From Tetragonia tetragonoides (taxonomy: Eukaryota > Streptophyta > Magnoliopsida > Caryophyllales > Aizoaceae), in contig CM076146.1 in assembly GCA_038025085.1 (NCBI GenBank), positions 24,002,501 to 24,066,500 on the forward strand: DNA of 64,000 nucleotides. Reading direction: 5' to 3'. Of this stretch, positions 13,682 to 23,680 are shown piece by piece; within the stretch, counting starts at the first letter, position 1, and each line of letters opens with the position of its first letter. A program made the translations under genes and the position numbers. The notes under the pieces were generated by a model that was not told the DNA's origin, ran no database searches, and saw only the letters and a program-made list of their open reading frames with translations.

Positions 13682-15539
13682 TAAGAGAAAGCATCCAAAT
13701 ACTATGTTTGCATTCATTTGAGTGTGAAACTACACCTAGGATGTTTACAAGTACAAACAAGCTTCAACTCAAGCTTTTGAATGTATTTACGCATTTTAAA
13801 AGCTCTTACGAGTAGGGTGAAAGAGATTTGAGTTCTTTTGTGTTGTATATTAAGAGAAAGCATCCAAATACTTTGTTTGCATTCATTTCAATGTGTGAAA
13901 CTACACCTAGGATGTTTACAAGTACAAACAAGCTTCAACTCAAGCTTTTGAATGTATTTACGCGTTTTAACAGCTCTTACGACTAGGGTGATAGAAATTG
14001 AGTTCTTTTGTGTTGTTTATTAAGAGAAAGCATCCAAATACTTTGTTTGTATTCATTTGAGTGTGAAACTACACCTAGGATGTTTACAAGTACAAACAAG
14101 CTTCAATTCAAGCTTTTGAATCTATTTACGCATTTTAAAAGCTCATACGAGTAGGGTAAAAGAGATTTGAGTTCTTTTGTGTTGTATATTATGAGAAAGC
14201 TTCCAAATACTTTGTGTACATTCATTTGAGTGTGATACAATACCTAGGATGTTTACAGTTACAAACAAGCTTCAACTCAAGCTTTTGAATGCATTTACGC
14301 GTTTTAAAAGCTCATACGTGTAGGGTAAAAGAATTTGAGTTCTTTTGTGTTGTATATTAAGAGAAAGCATCCAAATACGTTGTTTGCATTCATTTGAGTG
14401 TGAAACTACACCTAAGATTTTTACAGTTACAAACAAGCTTCAACTCAAGCTTTTGAATGCATTTATGCTTTTTAAAAGCTCATACGAGTAGGGTGAAAGA
14501 GATTTGAGTTCTTTTGTGTTGTATATTAAGAGAAAGCATCCAAATACTATGTTTGCATTCATTTGAGTGTGAAACTACACCTAGGATGTTTACAAGTACA
14601 AACAAGCTTCAACTCAAGCTTTTGAATGTATTTACGCGTTTTAACAGCTCTTACGACTAGGGTAAAAGAAATTGAGTTCTTTTGTGTTGTATATTAAGAG
14701 AAAGCATCCAAATACTTTGTTTGTATTCATTTGAGTGTGAAACAACACCTAGGATGTTTACATGTACAAACAAGCTTCAACTCAAGCTTTTGAATGAATT
14801 TACGCATTTTAAAAGCTCATACGAGTAGGGTGAAAGAGATTTGAGTTCTTTTGTGTTGTATATTAAGAGAAAGCATCCAAAAACTTTGTGTACATTCATT
14901 TGAGTGTGAAACTATACCTAGGATATTTACAGTTACAAACAAGCTTCAACTCAAGCTTTTGAATGCATTTAAGCGTTTTAAAAGCTCATACGAGTAGGGT
15001 GAAAGGGATTTGAGTTCTTTTGTGTTGTATATTAAGAGAAAGCATCCCAATACGTTGTTTGCATTCATTTGAGTGTGAAACTATGCCTAGGATGTTTACA
15101 GTTACAAACAAGCTTCAACTTAAGCTTTTGAATGTATTTACGCATTTTAAAAGCTCATACGAGTTGGGTAAAAGAGATTTGAGTTCTTTTGTGTTGTACA
15201 TTAAGAGAAAGCGTCCAAATACTTTGTGTACATTCATTTGAGTGTGAAATTATACCTAGGATGTTTACAAGTACAAACAAGCTTCAACTCAAGCTTTTGA
15301 ATGCATTTATGCTTTTTAAAAGCTCATACGAGTAGGGTGAAGGAGATTTGAGTTCTTTTGTGTTGTATATTAAGAGAAAGCATCCAAATACGTTGTTTGC
15401 ATTCATTTGAGTGTGAAACTATACCTAGGATGTTTACAGTTACAAACAAGCTTCAACTCAAGCTTTTGAATGCATTTACGCGTTTTAAAAGCTCATACGA
15501 GTAGGGTAAAAGAGATTTGAGTTGTTTTGTAATTTATAT

Positions 15540-15662
15540 TAAGAGAAAGCATCCAAATACTTTGTACAAACAAGCTTCAACTCAAGCTTTTGAATGTATT
15601 TACGCGTTTTAACAGCTCTTACGACTAGGGTGATAGAAATTGAGTTCTTTTGTGTTGTATAT
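15540..15662 (+). repeat. Truncated satellite monomer (123 bp)
   Basis: A 46-bp internal deletion joins ctttgt directly to acaaacaagc (junction at about 15565). It is preceded by the unusual gttgttttgtaattt variant. An identical truncated monomer occurs at 19382-19504 as part of the 3842-bp-offset duplication. Confidence 0.9.
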
Positions 15663-16689
15663 TAAGAGAAAGCATCCAAATACTTTGTTTGTATTCATTT
15701 GAGTGTGAAACTACACCTAGGATGCTTACAAGTACAAACAAGCTTCAATTCAAGGTTTTGAATCTATTTACTCATTTTAAAAGCTCATACGAGTAGGGTA
15801 AAAGAGATTTGAGTTCTTTTGTGTTGTATATTAAGAGAAAGCATCCAAATACTTTGTTTGCATTCATTTCAATGTGTGAAACTACACCTAGGATGTTTAC
15901 AAGTACAAACAAGCTTCAACTCAAGCTTTTGAATGTATTTACGCGTTTTAACAGCTCTTACGACTAGGGTGAAAGAGATTTGAGTTCTTTTGTGTTGTAT
16001 ATTAAGAGAAAGCATCCAAAAACTTTGTGTACATTCATTTGAGTGTGAAACTATACCTAGGATGTTTACAGTTACAAACAAGCTTCAACTCAAGCTTTTG
16101 AATGCATTTACGCGTTTTAAAAGCTCATACGAGTAGGGTGAAAGAGATTTGAGTTCTTTTGTGTTGTATATTAAGAGAAAGCATCCAAATACGTTGTTTG
16201 CATTCATTTGAGTGTGAAACTATACCTAGGATGTTTACAGTTACAAACAAGCTTCAACTCAAGCTTTTGAATGCATTTACGCGTTTTAAAAGCTCATACG
16301 AGTAGGGTGAAAGAGATTTGAGTTCTTTTGTGTTGTATATTAAGAGAAAGCATCCAAATACTTTGTGTACATTCATTTGAGTGTGAAACTATACCTAGGA
16401 TGTTTACAAGTACAAACAAGCTTCAACTCAAGCTTTTGAATGCATTTATGCTTTTTAAAAGCTCATACGAGTAGGGTGAAAGAGATTTGAGTTCTTTTGT
16501 GTTGTATATTAAGAAAAAGCATCCAAAAACATTGTGTACATTCATTTGAGTGTGAAACTATACCTAGGATGTTCACAGTTACAAACAAGCTTCAACTCAA
16601 GCTTTTGAATGTATTTACGCATTTTAAAAGCTCATACGAGTAGGGTGAAAGAGATTTGAGTTCTTTTGTGTTGTATATTAAGAGAAAGC

Positions 16690-18475
16690 ATCCAAATACT
16701 ATGTTTGCATTCATTTGAGTGTGAAACTATACCTAGGATGTTTACAAGTACAAACAAGCTTCAACTCAAGCTTTTGAATGTATTTACGCATTTTAAAAGC
16801 TCTTACGAGTAGGGTGAAAGAGATTTGAGTTCTTTTGTGTTGTATATTAAGAGAAAGCATCCAAATACTTTGTTTGCATTCATTTCAATGTGTGAAACTA
16901 CACCTAGGATGTTTACAAGTACAAACAAGCTTCAACTCAAGCTTTTGAATGTATTTACGCGTTTTAACAGCTCTTACGACTAGGGTGATAGAAATTGAGT
17001 TCTTTTGTGTTGTATATTAAGAGAAAGCATCCAAATACTTTGTTTGTATTCATTTGAGTGTGAAACTACACCTAGGATGTTTACAAGTACAAACAAGCTT
17101 CAATTCAAGCTTTTGAATCTATTTACGCATTTTAAAAGCTCATACGAGTAGGGTAAAAGAGATTTGCGTTCTTTTGTGTTGTATATTATGAGAAAGCTTC
17201 CAAATACTTTGTGTACATTCATTTGAGTGTGATAGAATACCTAGGATGTTTACAGTTACAAACAAGCTTCAACTCAAGCTTTTGAATGCATTTACGCGTT
17301 TTAAAAGCTCATACGTGTAGGGTAAAAGAATTTGAGTTCTTTTGTGTTGTATATTAAGAGAAAGCATCCAAATACGTTGTTTGCATTCATTTGAGTGTGA
17401 AACTACACCTAAGATTTTTACAGTTACAAACAAGCTTCAACTCAAGCTTTTGAATGCATTTATGCTTTTTAAAAGCTCATACGAGTAGGGTGAAAGAGAT
17501 TTGAGTTCTTTTGTGTTGTATATTAAGAGAAAGCATCCAAATACTATGTTTGCATTCATTTGAGTGTGAAACTACACCTAGGATGTTTACAAGTACAAAC
17601 AAGCTTCAACTCAAGCTTTTGAATGTATTTACGCATTTTAAAAGCTCTTACGAGTAGGGTGAAAGAGATTTGAGTTCTTTTGTGTTGTATATTAAGAGAA
17701 AGCATCCAAATACTTTGTTTGCATTCATTTCAATGTGTGAAACTACACCTAGGATGTTTACAAGTACAAACAAGCTTCAACTCAAGCTTTTGAATGTATT
17801 TACGCGTTTTAACAGCTCTTACGACTAGGGTGATAGAAATTGAGTTCTTTTGTGTTGTTTATTAAGAGAAAGCATCCAAATACTTTGTTTGTATTCATTT
17901 GAGTGTGAAACTACACCTAGGATGTTTACAAGTACAAACAAGCTTCAATTCAAGCTTTTGAATCTATTTACGCATTTTAAAAGCTCATACGAGTAGGGTA
18001 AAAGAGATTTGAGTTCTTTTGTGTTGTATATTATGAGAAAGCTTCCAAATACTTTGTGTACATTCATTTGAGTGTGATACAATACCTAGGATGTTTACAG
18101 TTACAAACAAGCTTCAACTCAAGCTTTTGAATGCATTTACGCGTTTTAAAAGCTCATACGTGTAGGGTAAAAGAATTTGAGTTCTTTTGTGTTGTATATT
18201 AAGAGAAAGCATCCAAATACGTTGTTTGCATTCATTTGAGTGTGAAACTACACCTAAGATTTTTACAGTTACAAACAAGCTTCAACTCAAGCTTTTGAAT
18301 GCATTTATGCTTTTTAAAAGCTCATACGAGTAGGGTGAAAGAGATTTGAGTTCTTTAGTGTTGTATATTAAGAGAAAGCATCCAAATACTATGTTTGCAT
18401 TCATTTGAGTGTGAAACTACACCTAGGATGTTTACAAGTACAAACAAGCTTCAACTCAAGCTTTTGAATGTATTT
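16690..18475 (+). repeat. Tandem 5-mer higher-order repeat (845-bp step)
   Basis: About 16690-17630 and about 17535-18475 match at exactly 845 bp (5 x 169). The ordered series in both is ctatgtttgc, aagctcttacgag, caatgtgtg, caattcaagc with gaatct, gtgata(c/g)aatacc (17231 and 18076), aaagaatttgag (2-bp deletion) and cctaagattttt. A third copy of the series lies 2997 bp upstream of the first (gatacaatac at 14234), with a partial fourth at 13093. Confidence 0.88.
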
Positions 18476-19381
18476 ACGCGTTTTAACAGCTCTTACGACT
18501 AGGGTAAAAGAAATTGAGTTCTTTTGTGTTGTATATTAAGAGAAAGCATCCAAATACTTTGTTTGTATTCATTTGAGTGTGAAACAACACCTAGGATGTT
18601 TACATGTACAAACAAGCTTCAACTCAAGCTTTTGAATGAATTTTTGCATTTTAAAAGCTCATACGAGTAGGGTGAAAGAGATTTGAGTTCTTTTGTGTTG
18701 TATATTAAGAGAAAGCATCCAAAAACTTTGTGTACATTCATTTGAGTGTGAAACTATACCTAGGATATTTACAGTTACAAACAAGCTTCAACTCAAGCTT
18801 TTGAATGCATTTAAGCGTTTTAAAAGCTCATACGAGTAGGGTGAAAGGGATTTGAGTTCTTTTGTGTTGTATATTAAGAGAAAGCATCCAAATACGTTGT
18901 TTGCATTCATTTGAGTGTGAAACTATGCCTAGGATGTTTACAGTTACAAACAAGCTTCAACTTAAGCTTTTGAATGTATTTACGCATTTTAAAAGCTCAT
19001 ACGAGTTGGGTAAAAGAGATTTGAGTTCTTTTGTGTTGTACATTAAGAGAAAGCGTCCAAATACTTTGTGTACATTCATTTGAGTGTGAAATTATACCTA
19101 GGATGTTTACAAGTACAAACAAGCTTCAACTCAAGCTTTTGAATGCATTTATGCTTTTTAAAAGCTCATACGAGTAGGGTGAAGGAGATTTGAGTTCTTT
19201 TGTGTTGTATATTAAGAGAAAGCATCCAAATACGTTGTTTGCATTCATTTGAGTGTGAAACTATACCTAGGATGTTTACAGTTACAAACAAGCTTCAACT
19301 CAAGCTTTTGAATGCATTTACGCGTTTTAAAAGCTCATACGAGTAGGGTAAAAGAGATTTGAGTTGTTTTGTAATTTATAT

Positions 19382-19504
19382 TAAGAGAAAGCATCCAAAT
19401 ACTTTGTACAAACAAGCTTCAACTCAAGCTTTTGAATGTATTTACGCGTTTTAACAGCTCTTACGACTAGGGTGATAGAAATTGAGTTCTTTTGTGTTGT
19501 ATAT
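19382..19504 (+). repeat. Truncated satellite monomer (123 bp), duplicate copy
   Basis: Same 46-bp deletion and same flanking variants as the monomer at 15540-15662, exactly 3842 bp downstream. Its presence shows that the duplication post-dates the deletion. Confidence 0.9.
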
Positions 19505-19719
19505 TAAGAGAAAGCATCCAAATACTTTGTTTGTATTCATTTGAGTGTGAAACTACACCTAGGATGCTTACAAGTACAAACAAGCTTCAATTCAAGGTTT
19601 TGAATCTATTTACTCATTTTAAAAGCTCATACGAGTAGGGTAAAAGAGATTTGAGTTCTTTTGTGTTGTATATTAAGAGAAAGCATCCAAATACTTTGTT
19701 TGCATTCATTTCAATGTGT

Positions 19720-22570
19720 GAAACTACACCTAGGATGTTTAGAAGTACAAACAAGCTTCAACTCAAGCTTTTGAATGTATTTACGCGTTTTAACAGCTCT
19801 TACGACTAGATTAATAGAAATTGAGTTCTTTTGTGTTGTATATTAAGAGAAAGCATCCAAATACTTTGTTTGTATTCATTTGAGTGTGAAACTACACCTA
19901 GGATGTTTACAAGTACAAACAAGCTTCAACTCAAGCTCTTGAATGTATTTACGCATTTTAAAAGCTCATACGAGTAGGGTAAAAGAGATTTGAGTTCTTT
20001 TGTGTTGTATATTAAGAGAAAGCATCCAAATACTTTGTTTGAATTCATTTCAATGTGTGAAACTACACCTAGGATGTTTACAAGTACAAACAAGCTTCAA
20101 CTCAAGCTTTTGAATGTATTTACGCGTTTTAACAGCTCTTACGACTAGGGTGATAGAAATTGAGTTCTTTTGTGTTGTATATTAAGAGAAAGCATCCAAA
20201 TACTTTGTTTGTATTCATTTGAGTGTGAAACTACACCTAGGATGTTTACAAGTACAAACAAGCTTCAATTCAAGCTTTTGAATCTATTTACGCATTTTAA
20301 AAGCTCATACGAGTAGGGTAAAAGAGATTTGAGTTCTTTTGTGTTGTATATTAAGAGAAAGCATCCAAATACTTTGTTTGCATTCATTTCAATGTGTGAA
20401 ACTACACCTAGGATGTTTACAAGTACAAACAAGCTTCAACTCAAGCTTTTGAATGTATTTACGCGTTTTAACAGCTCTTACGACTAGGGTGAAAGAGATT
20501 TGAGTTCTTTTGTGTTGTATATTAAGAGAAAGCATCCAAAAACTTTGTGTACATTCATTTGAGTGTGAAACTATTCCTAGGATGTTTACAGTTACAAACA
20601 AGCTTCAACTCAAGCTTTTGAATGCATTTACGCGTTTTAAAAGCTCATACGAGTAGGGTGAAAGAGATTTGAGTTCTTTTGTGTTGTATATTAAGAGAAA
20701 GCATCCAAAAACATTGTGTACATTCATTTGAGTGTGAAACTATACCTAGGATGTTTACAGTTACAAACAAGCTTCAACTCAAGCTTTTGAATGTATTTAC
20801 GCATTTTAAAAGCTCATACGAGTAGGGTAAAAGAGATTTGAGTTCTTTTGTGTTGTATATTAAGAGAAAGCATCCAAATACTTTGTGTACATTCATTTGA
20901 GTGTGAAACTATACCTACGATGTTTACAGTTACAAACAAGCTTCAACTCAAGCTTTTGAATGCATTTACGCGTTTTAAAAGCTCATACGAGTAGGGTGAA
21001 AGAGATTTGAGTTCTTTTGTGTTGTATATTAAGAGAAAGCATCCAAATACGTTGTTTGCATTCATTTGAGTGTGAAACTATACCCAGGATGTTTACAGTT
21101 ACAAACAAGCTTCAACTCAAGCTTTTGAATGCATTTACGCGTTTTAAAAGCTCATACGAGTAGGGTAAAAGAGATTTGAGTTCTTTTGTGTTGTATATTA
21201 AGAGAAAGCTTCCAAATACTTTGTGTACATTCATTTGAGTGTGAAACTATACCTAGGATGTTTACAGTTACAAACAAGCTTCAACTCAAGCTTTTGAATG
21301 CATTTACGCGTTTTAAAAGCTCATACGGGTAGGGTAAAAGAGATTTGAGTTCTTTTTGTGTTGTATATTAAGAGAAAGCATCCAAATACGTTGTTTGCAT
21401 TCATTTGAGTGTGAAACTACACCTAGGATTTTTACAGTTACAAACAAGCTTCAACTCAAGCTTTTGAATGCATTTATGCTTTTTAAAAGCTCATACGAGT
21501 AGGGTGAAAGAGATTTGAGTTCTTTTGTGTTGTATATTAAGAGAAAGCATCCAAATACTATGTTTGCATTCATTTGAGTGTGAAACTACACCTAGGATGT
21601 TTAGAAGTACAAACAAGCTTCAACTCAAGCTTTTGAATGTATTTACGCGTTTTAACAGCTCTTACGACTAGAGTAATAGAAATTGAGTTCTTTTGTGTTG
21701 TATATTAAGAGAAAGCATCCAAATACTTTGTTTGTATTCATTTGAGTGTGAAACTACACCTAGGATGTTTACAAGTACAAACAAGCTTCAACTCAAGCTT
21801 TTGAATGTATTTACGCATTTTAAAAGCTCATACGAGTAGGGTAAAAGAGATTTGAGTTCTTTTGTGTTGTATATTAAGAGAAAGCATCCAAATACTTTGT
21901 TTGAATTCATTTCAATGTGTGAAACTACACCTAGGATGTTTACAAGTACAAACAAGCTTCAACTCAAGCTTTTGAATGTATTTACGCGTTTTAACAGCTC
22001 TTACGACTAGGGTGATAGAAATTGAGTTCTTTTGTGTTGTATATTAAGAGAAAGCATCCAAATACTTTGTTTGTATTCATTTGAGTGTGAAACTACACCT
22101 AGGATGTTTACAAGTACAAACAAGCTTCAATTCAAGCTTTTGAATCTATTTACGCATTTTAAAAGCTCATACGAGTAGGGTAAAAGAGATTTGAGTTCTT
22201 TTGTGTTGTATATTAAGAGAAAGCATCCAAATACTTTGTTTGCATTCATTTCAATGTGTGAAACTACACCTAGGATGTTTACAAGTACAAACAAGCTTCA
22301 ACTCAAGCTTTTGAATGTATTTACGCGTTTTAACAGCTCTTACGACTAGGGTGAAAGAGATTTGAGTTCTTTTGTGTTGTATATTAAGAGAAAGCATCCA
22401 AAAACTTTGTGTACATTCATTTGAGTGTGAAACTATTCCTAGGATGTTTACAGTTACAAACAAGCTTCAACTCAAGCTTTTGAATGCATTTACGCGTTTT
22501 AAAAGCTCATACGAGTAGGGTGAAAGAGATTTGAGTTCTTTTGTGTTGTATATTAAGAGAAAGCATCCAA
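19720..22570 (+). repeat. Higher-order duplication with 1862-bp step (11-mer)
   Basis: About 19720-20705 and about 21582-22567 match at offset 1862 (11 monomers plus 3 bp). Shared markers are tttagaagtac (19738 and 21600), ttacgactaga followed by taatagaaa (19801 and 21663), gtttgaattcatttcaatg and gaaactattcctagg. The copies part at the next monomer (aaaaacattg against cgttgtttgaattc). Confidence 0.85.
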
Positions 22571-22760
22571 ATACGTTGTTTGAATTCATTTGAGTGTGAA
22601 ACTATACCTAGGATGTTTACAGTTACAAACAAGCTTCAACTCAAGCTTTTGAATGCATTTACGCGTTTTAAAAGCTCATACGAGTTGGGTAAAAGAGATT
22701 TGAGTTCTTTTGTGTTGTATATTAAGAGAAAGCATCCAAATACTTTGTGTACATTCATTT

Positions 22761-23620
22761 TGATGCGGGAGCAAGTGTGCAAAGTAAACAGAACAACCAA
22801 GGAACTAGCAAGAGAACATCTATTCTTGTTTACATCGAGTTTCTTTGGTGGTTATGCATTAAATTGACTCCTACAAAGATAATTACATGGAGTTTACACA
22901 CAAGATCGGGATTAAAGCTCTTATTATATGATAACATTCGTTATAAGGATTCCCGTAATTTTGACAGCTTCTACACTGTTTCGTATTTTGATCATAACTC
23001 ACTCATACAACATGGGATCATGGTGATTCAAAGTTCTGTAGAAAGCTGAAAAAGAGATCTAAAACTCCTATCTTTTGAGTTTTCCCATATTCGAAACGTA
23101 ACAGGGTTTAAAAGGCGATTTAATTTACAGTGGAAAGCTGTTCCCACTGGTTTGTGCCTTGGGCGCTAGGTAATAAGTTATTTAGTTCGATTTTGTTTAG
23201 TATTCCCTTAATTAGTTCGAATATGTTTAGGAGAGTAATAATCTGATTGTTATTAGTATTTGAAGTCCATTAGGTGTTAGGAAAGCTTTTAGTTAGTCCG
23301 TTTTACAACTGTAGTCAGTTTCGTAGTTAGTTTCCTATTCGGACTAGGATTAGGATTCCGAATAGCTTTAGATTTTCTTTGTCTATAAATAGGGGAGATC
23401 TTTGCTATTGTAAACTCGTGCTTTGATGATTAATTATTGAATACGTGAGTATTTACCCCTCAAACTGAGTGATTCAGGTTGAAACCCTTACGAGTGATTC
23501 GTGAGTTGTTCTTGAGTGATTCTTGAACAAGATCCCTTTGTGTGATACTATCAAAGGTTAATTTCCGTTTTGTTACTTATTTCACATCACTAAAGCTATT
23601 CGGAATCCTAATCCTAGTCC
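22761..23620. mobile_element. Non-satellite insertion, probable LTR-retrotransposon fragment
   Basis: Satellite stops after cattcattt (22760) and unrelated sequence runs to about 23620. The left half (22761-23040) is anonymous; a 100-codon open frame crosses it but resembles no family I recognise. From about 23160 the sequence looks like a plant LTR: AT-rich DNA with an imperfect 20-bp direct repeat (ttagttcga...tgtttag, about 23176-23231), tgttaggaaag at about 23274 (a possible TG start), an LTR-U3-like tttcctattcgg tract, ctataaatagggg, then ttgtaaactc and gaatacgtgagtatttaccc as in R/U5. A 6-bp hairpin lies at 23128-23149. No primer-binding site, clear polypurine tract or target-site duplication was seen, so it is at best a fragment. 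No gag or pol domain was identified. Confidence 0.5.
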
Positions 23621-23624
23621 GAAT
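23337..23624. repeat. 35-bp perfect inverted repeat at the insertion edge
   Basis: Positions 23337-23371 (starting attcggactagg) and 23590-23624 (ending cctagtccgaat) are exact reverse complements, separated by 218 bp. The outer edge of the right arm is also the insertion/satellite junction, since its last bases gaat are the start of satellite gaatgcattt. An arm lying exactly at the breakpoint suggests template switching during repair rather than a terminal repeat of a transposon; the left arm is internal to the insertion. Confidence 0.93.
23383..23395 (+). promoter_or_regulatory. TATA-box-like element in LTR-like sequence
   Basis: The sequence ctataaatagggg matches the plant TATA consensus and lies about 45 bp before a ttgtaaactc / gaatacgtgag stretch typical of the transcribed R/U5 part of plant LTRs. 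It would direct transcription rightwards into the satellite. The TATA match is seen in the sequence; promoter activity is inference. Confidence 0.4.
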
Positions 23625-23680
23625 GCATTTACGCGTTTTAAAAGCTTTTGAATGCATTTACGCGTTTTAAAAGCTCATAC
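23621..23680 (+). repeat. Satellite junction scar: 29-bp duplicated partial monomer
   Basis: Directly after the insertion, a 29-bp piece starting gaatgcatttacgcg (23621-23649) is followed by the same piece at 23650, which continues into normal satellite. It reads as one monomer joined to another at a shared aagct (aaaagct-catacg joined to caagct-tttgaa), leaving only 29 bp of the first. Confidence 0.85.

Larger units (their letters stand above)
13585..19739 (+). repeat. Long segmental duplication inside the satellite (3842-bp offset)
   Basis: About 13585-15897 and about 17427-19739 are near-identical copies of roughly 2.3 kb (about 14 monomers). Matching private variants, all at offset 3842, include tgttgtttat (14011 and 17853), gatacaatac (14234 and 18076), gaaagggatt (15001 and 18843), gttgttttgtaattt (15521 and 19363), the 123-bp truncated monomer (15540 and 19382) and gatgcttaca (15721 and 19563). 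The right edge is sharp: at 19738 the second copy reads tttagaagtac and the two then diverge. Few differences were seen (for example catccc at 15043, tttagtg at 18354), so the event is recent compared with the age of the monomer classes. Confidence 0.9.
1..22760 (+). repeat. 169-bp satellite array, left block
   Basis: Uninterrupted head-to-tail tandem repeat, about 134 monomers, running off the left window edge. Taking the conserved taagagaaag as register, monomers start at 1, 170, 340, 509 and so on. Each monomer carries in order taagagaaagc, tttgtttgcattcattt, a CCTAGG (AvrII) site, gtttacaagtac or gtttacagttac, two AAGCTT sites 12 bp apart, a cgcgttttaa-type segment and ttcttttgtgttgtatat. 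Recurrent alternatives at fixed positions (ctttg, cgttg, ctatg or ctgtg; aagtac or agttac; aaaagctcatacgag or acagctcttacgac; gaaagagatttgag or gatagaaattgag) define several monomer classes. The first 10 kb is rich in 170-bp monomers with gaatgtgtgaaac and nearly lacks the cgttg class, which becomes common after about 10.35 kb. No gene is seen in this stretch. Confidence 0.97.

Noticed and set aside
1..22760. CRISPR array
   Set aside because: The period is 169 bp with no alternation of constant repeat and unique spacer; the whole unit is repeated, as in a eukaryotic satellite.
22747..23049. 100-codon frame across the left half of the first insertion
   Set aside because: It begins inside satellite sequence, has no recognisable family, and overlaps another frame that also starts in satellite. 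No coding support beyond absence of stops.
23274..23587. Complete solo LTR starting tgttagg and ending tttcaca
   Set aside because: The 5-bp flanks do not match and similar U3-like sequence extends further left, so LTR borders cannot be fixed from this window.
23337..23624. 35-bp inverted repeat as terminal inverted repeats of a DNA transposon (288-bp MITE)
   Set aside because: The left arm lies within continuous LTR-like sequence, no target-site duplication flanks the pair, and the right arm merges into satellite. A repair-derived inverted copy fits better.
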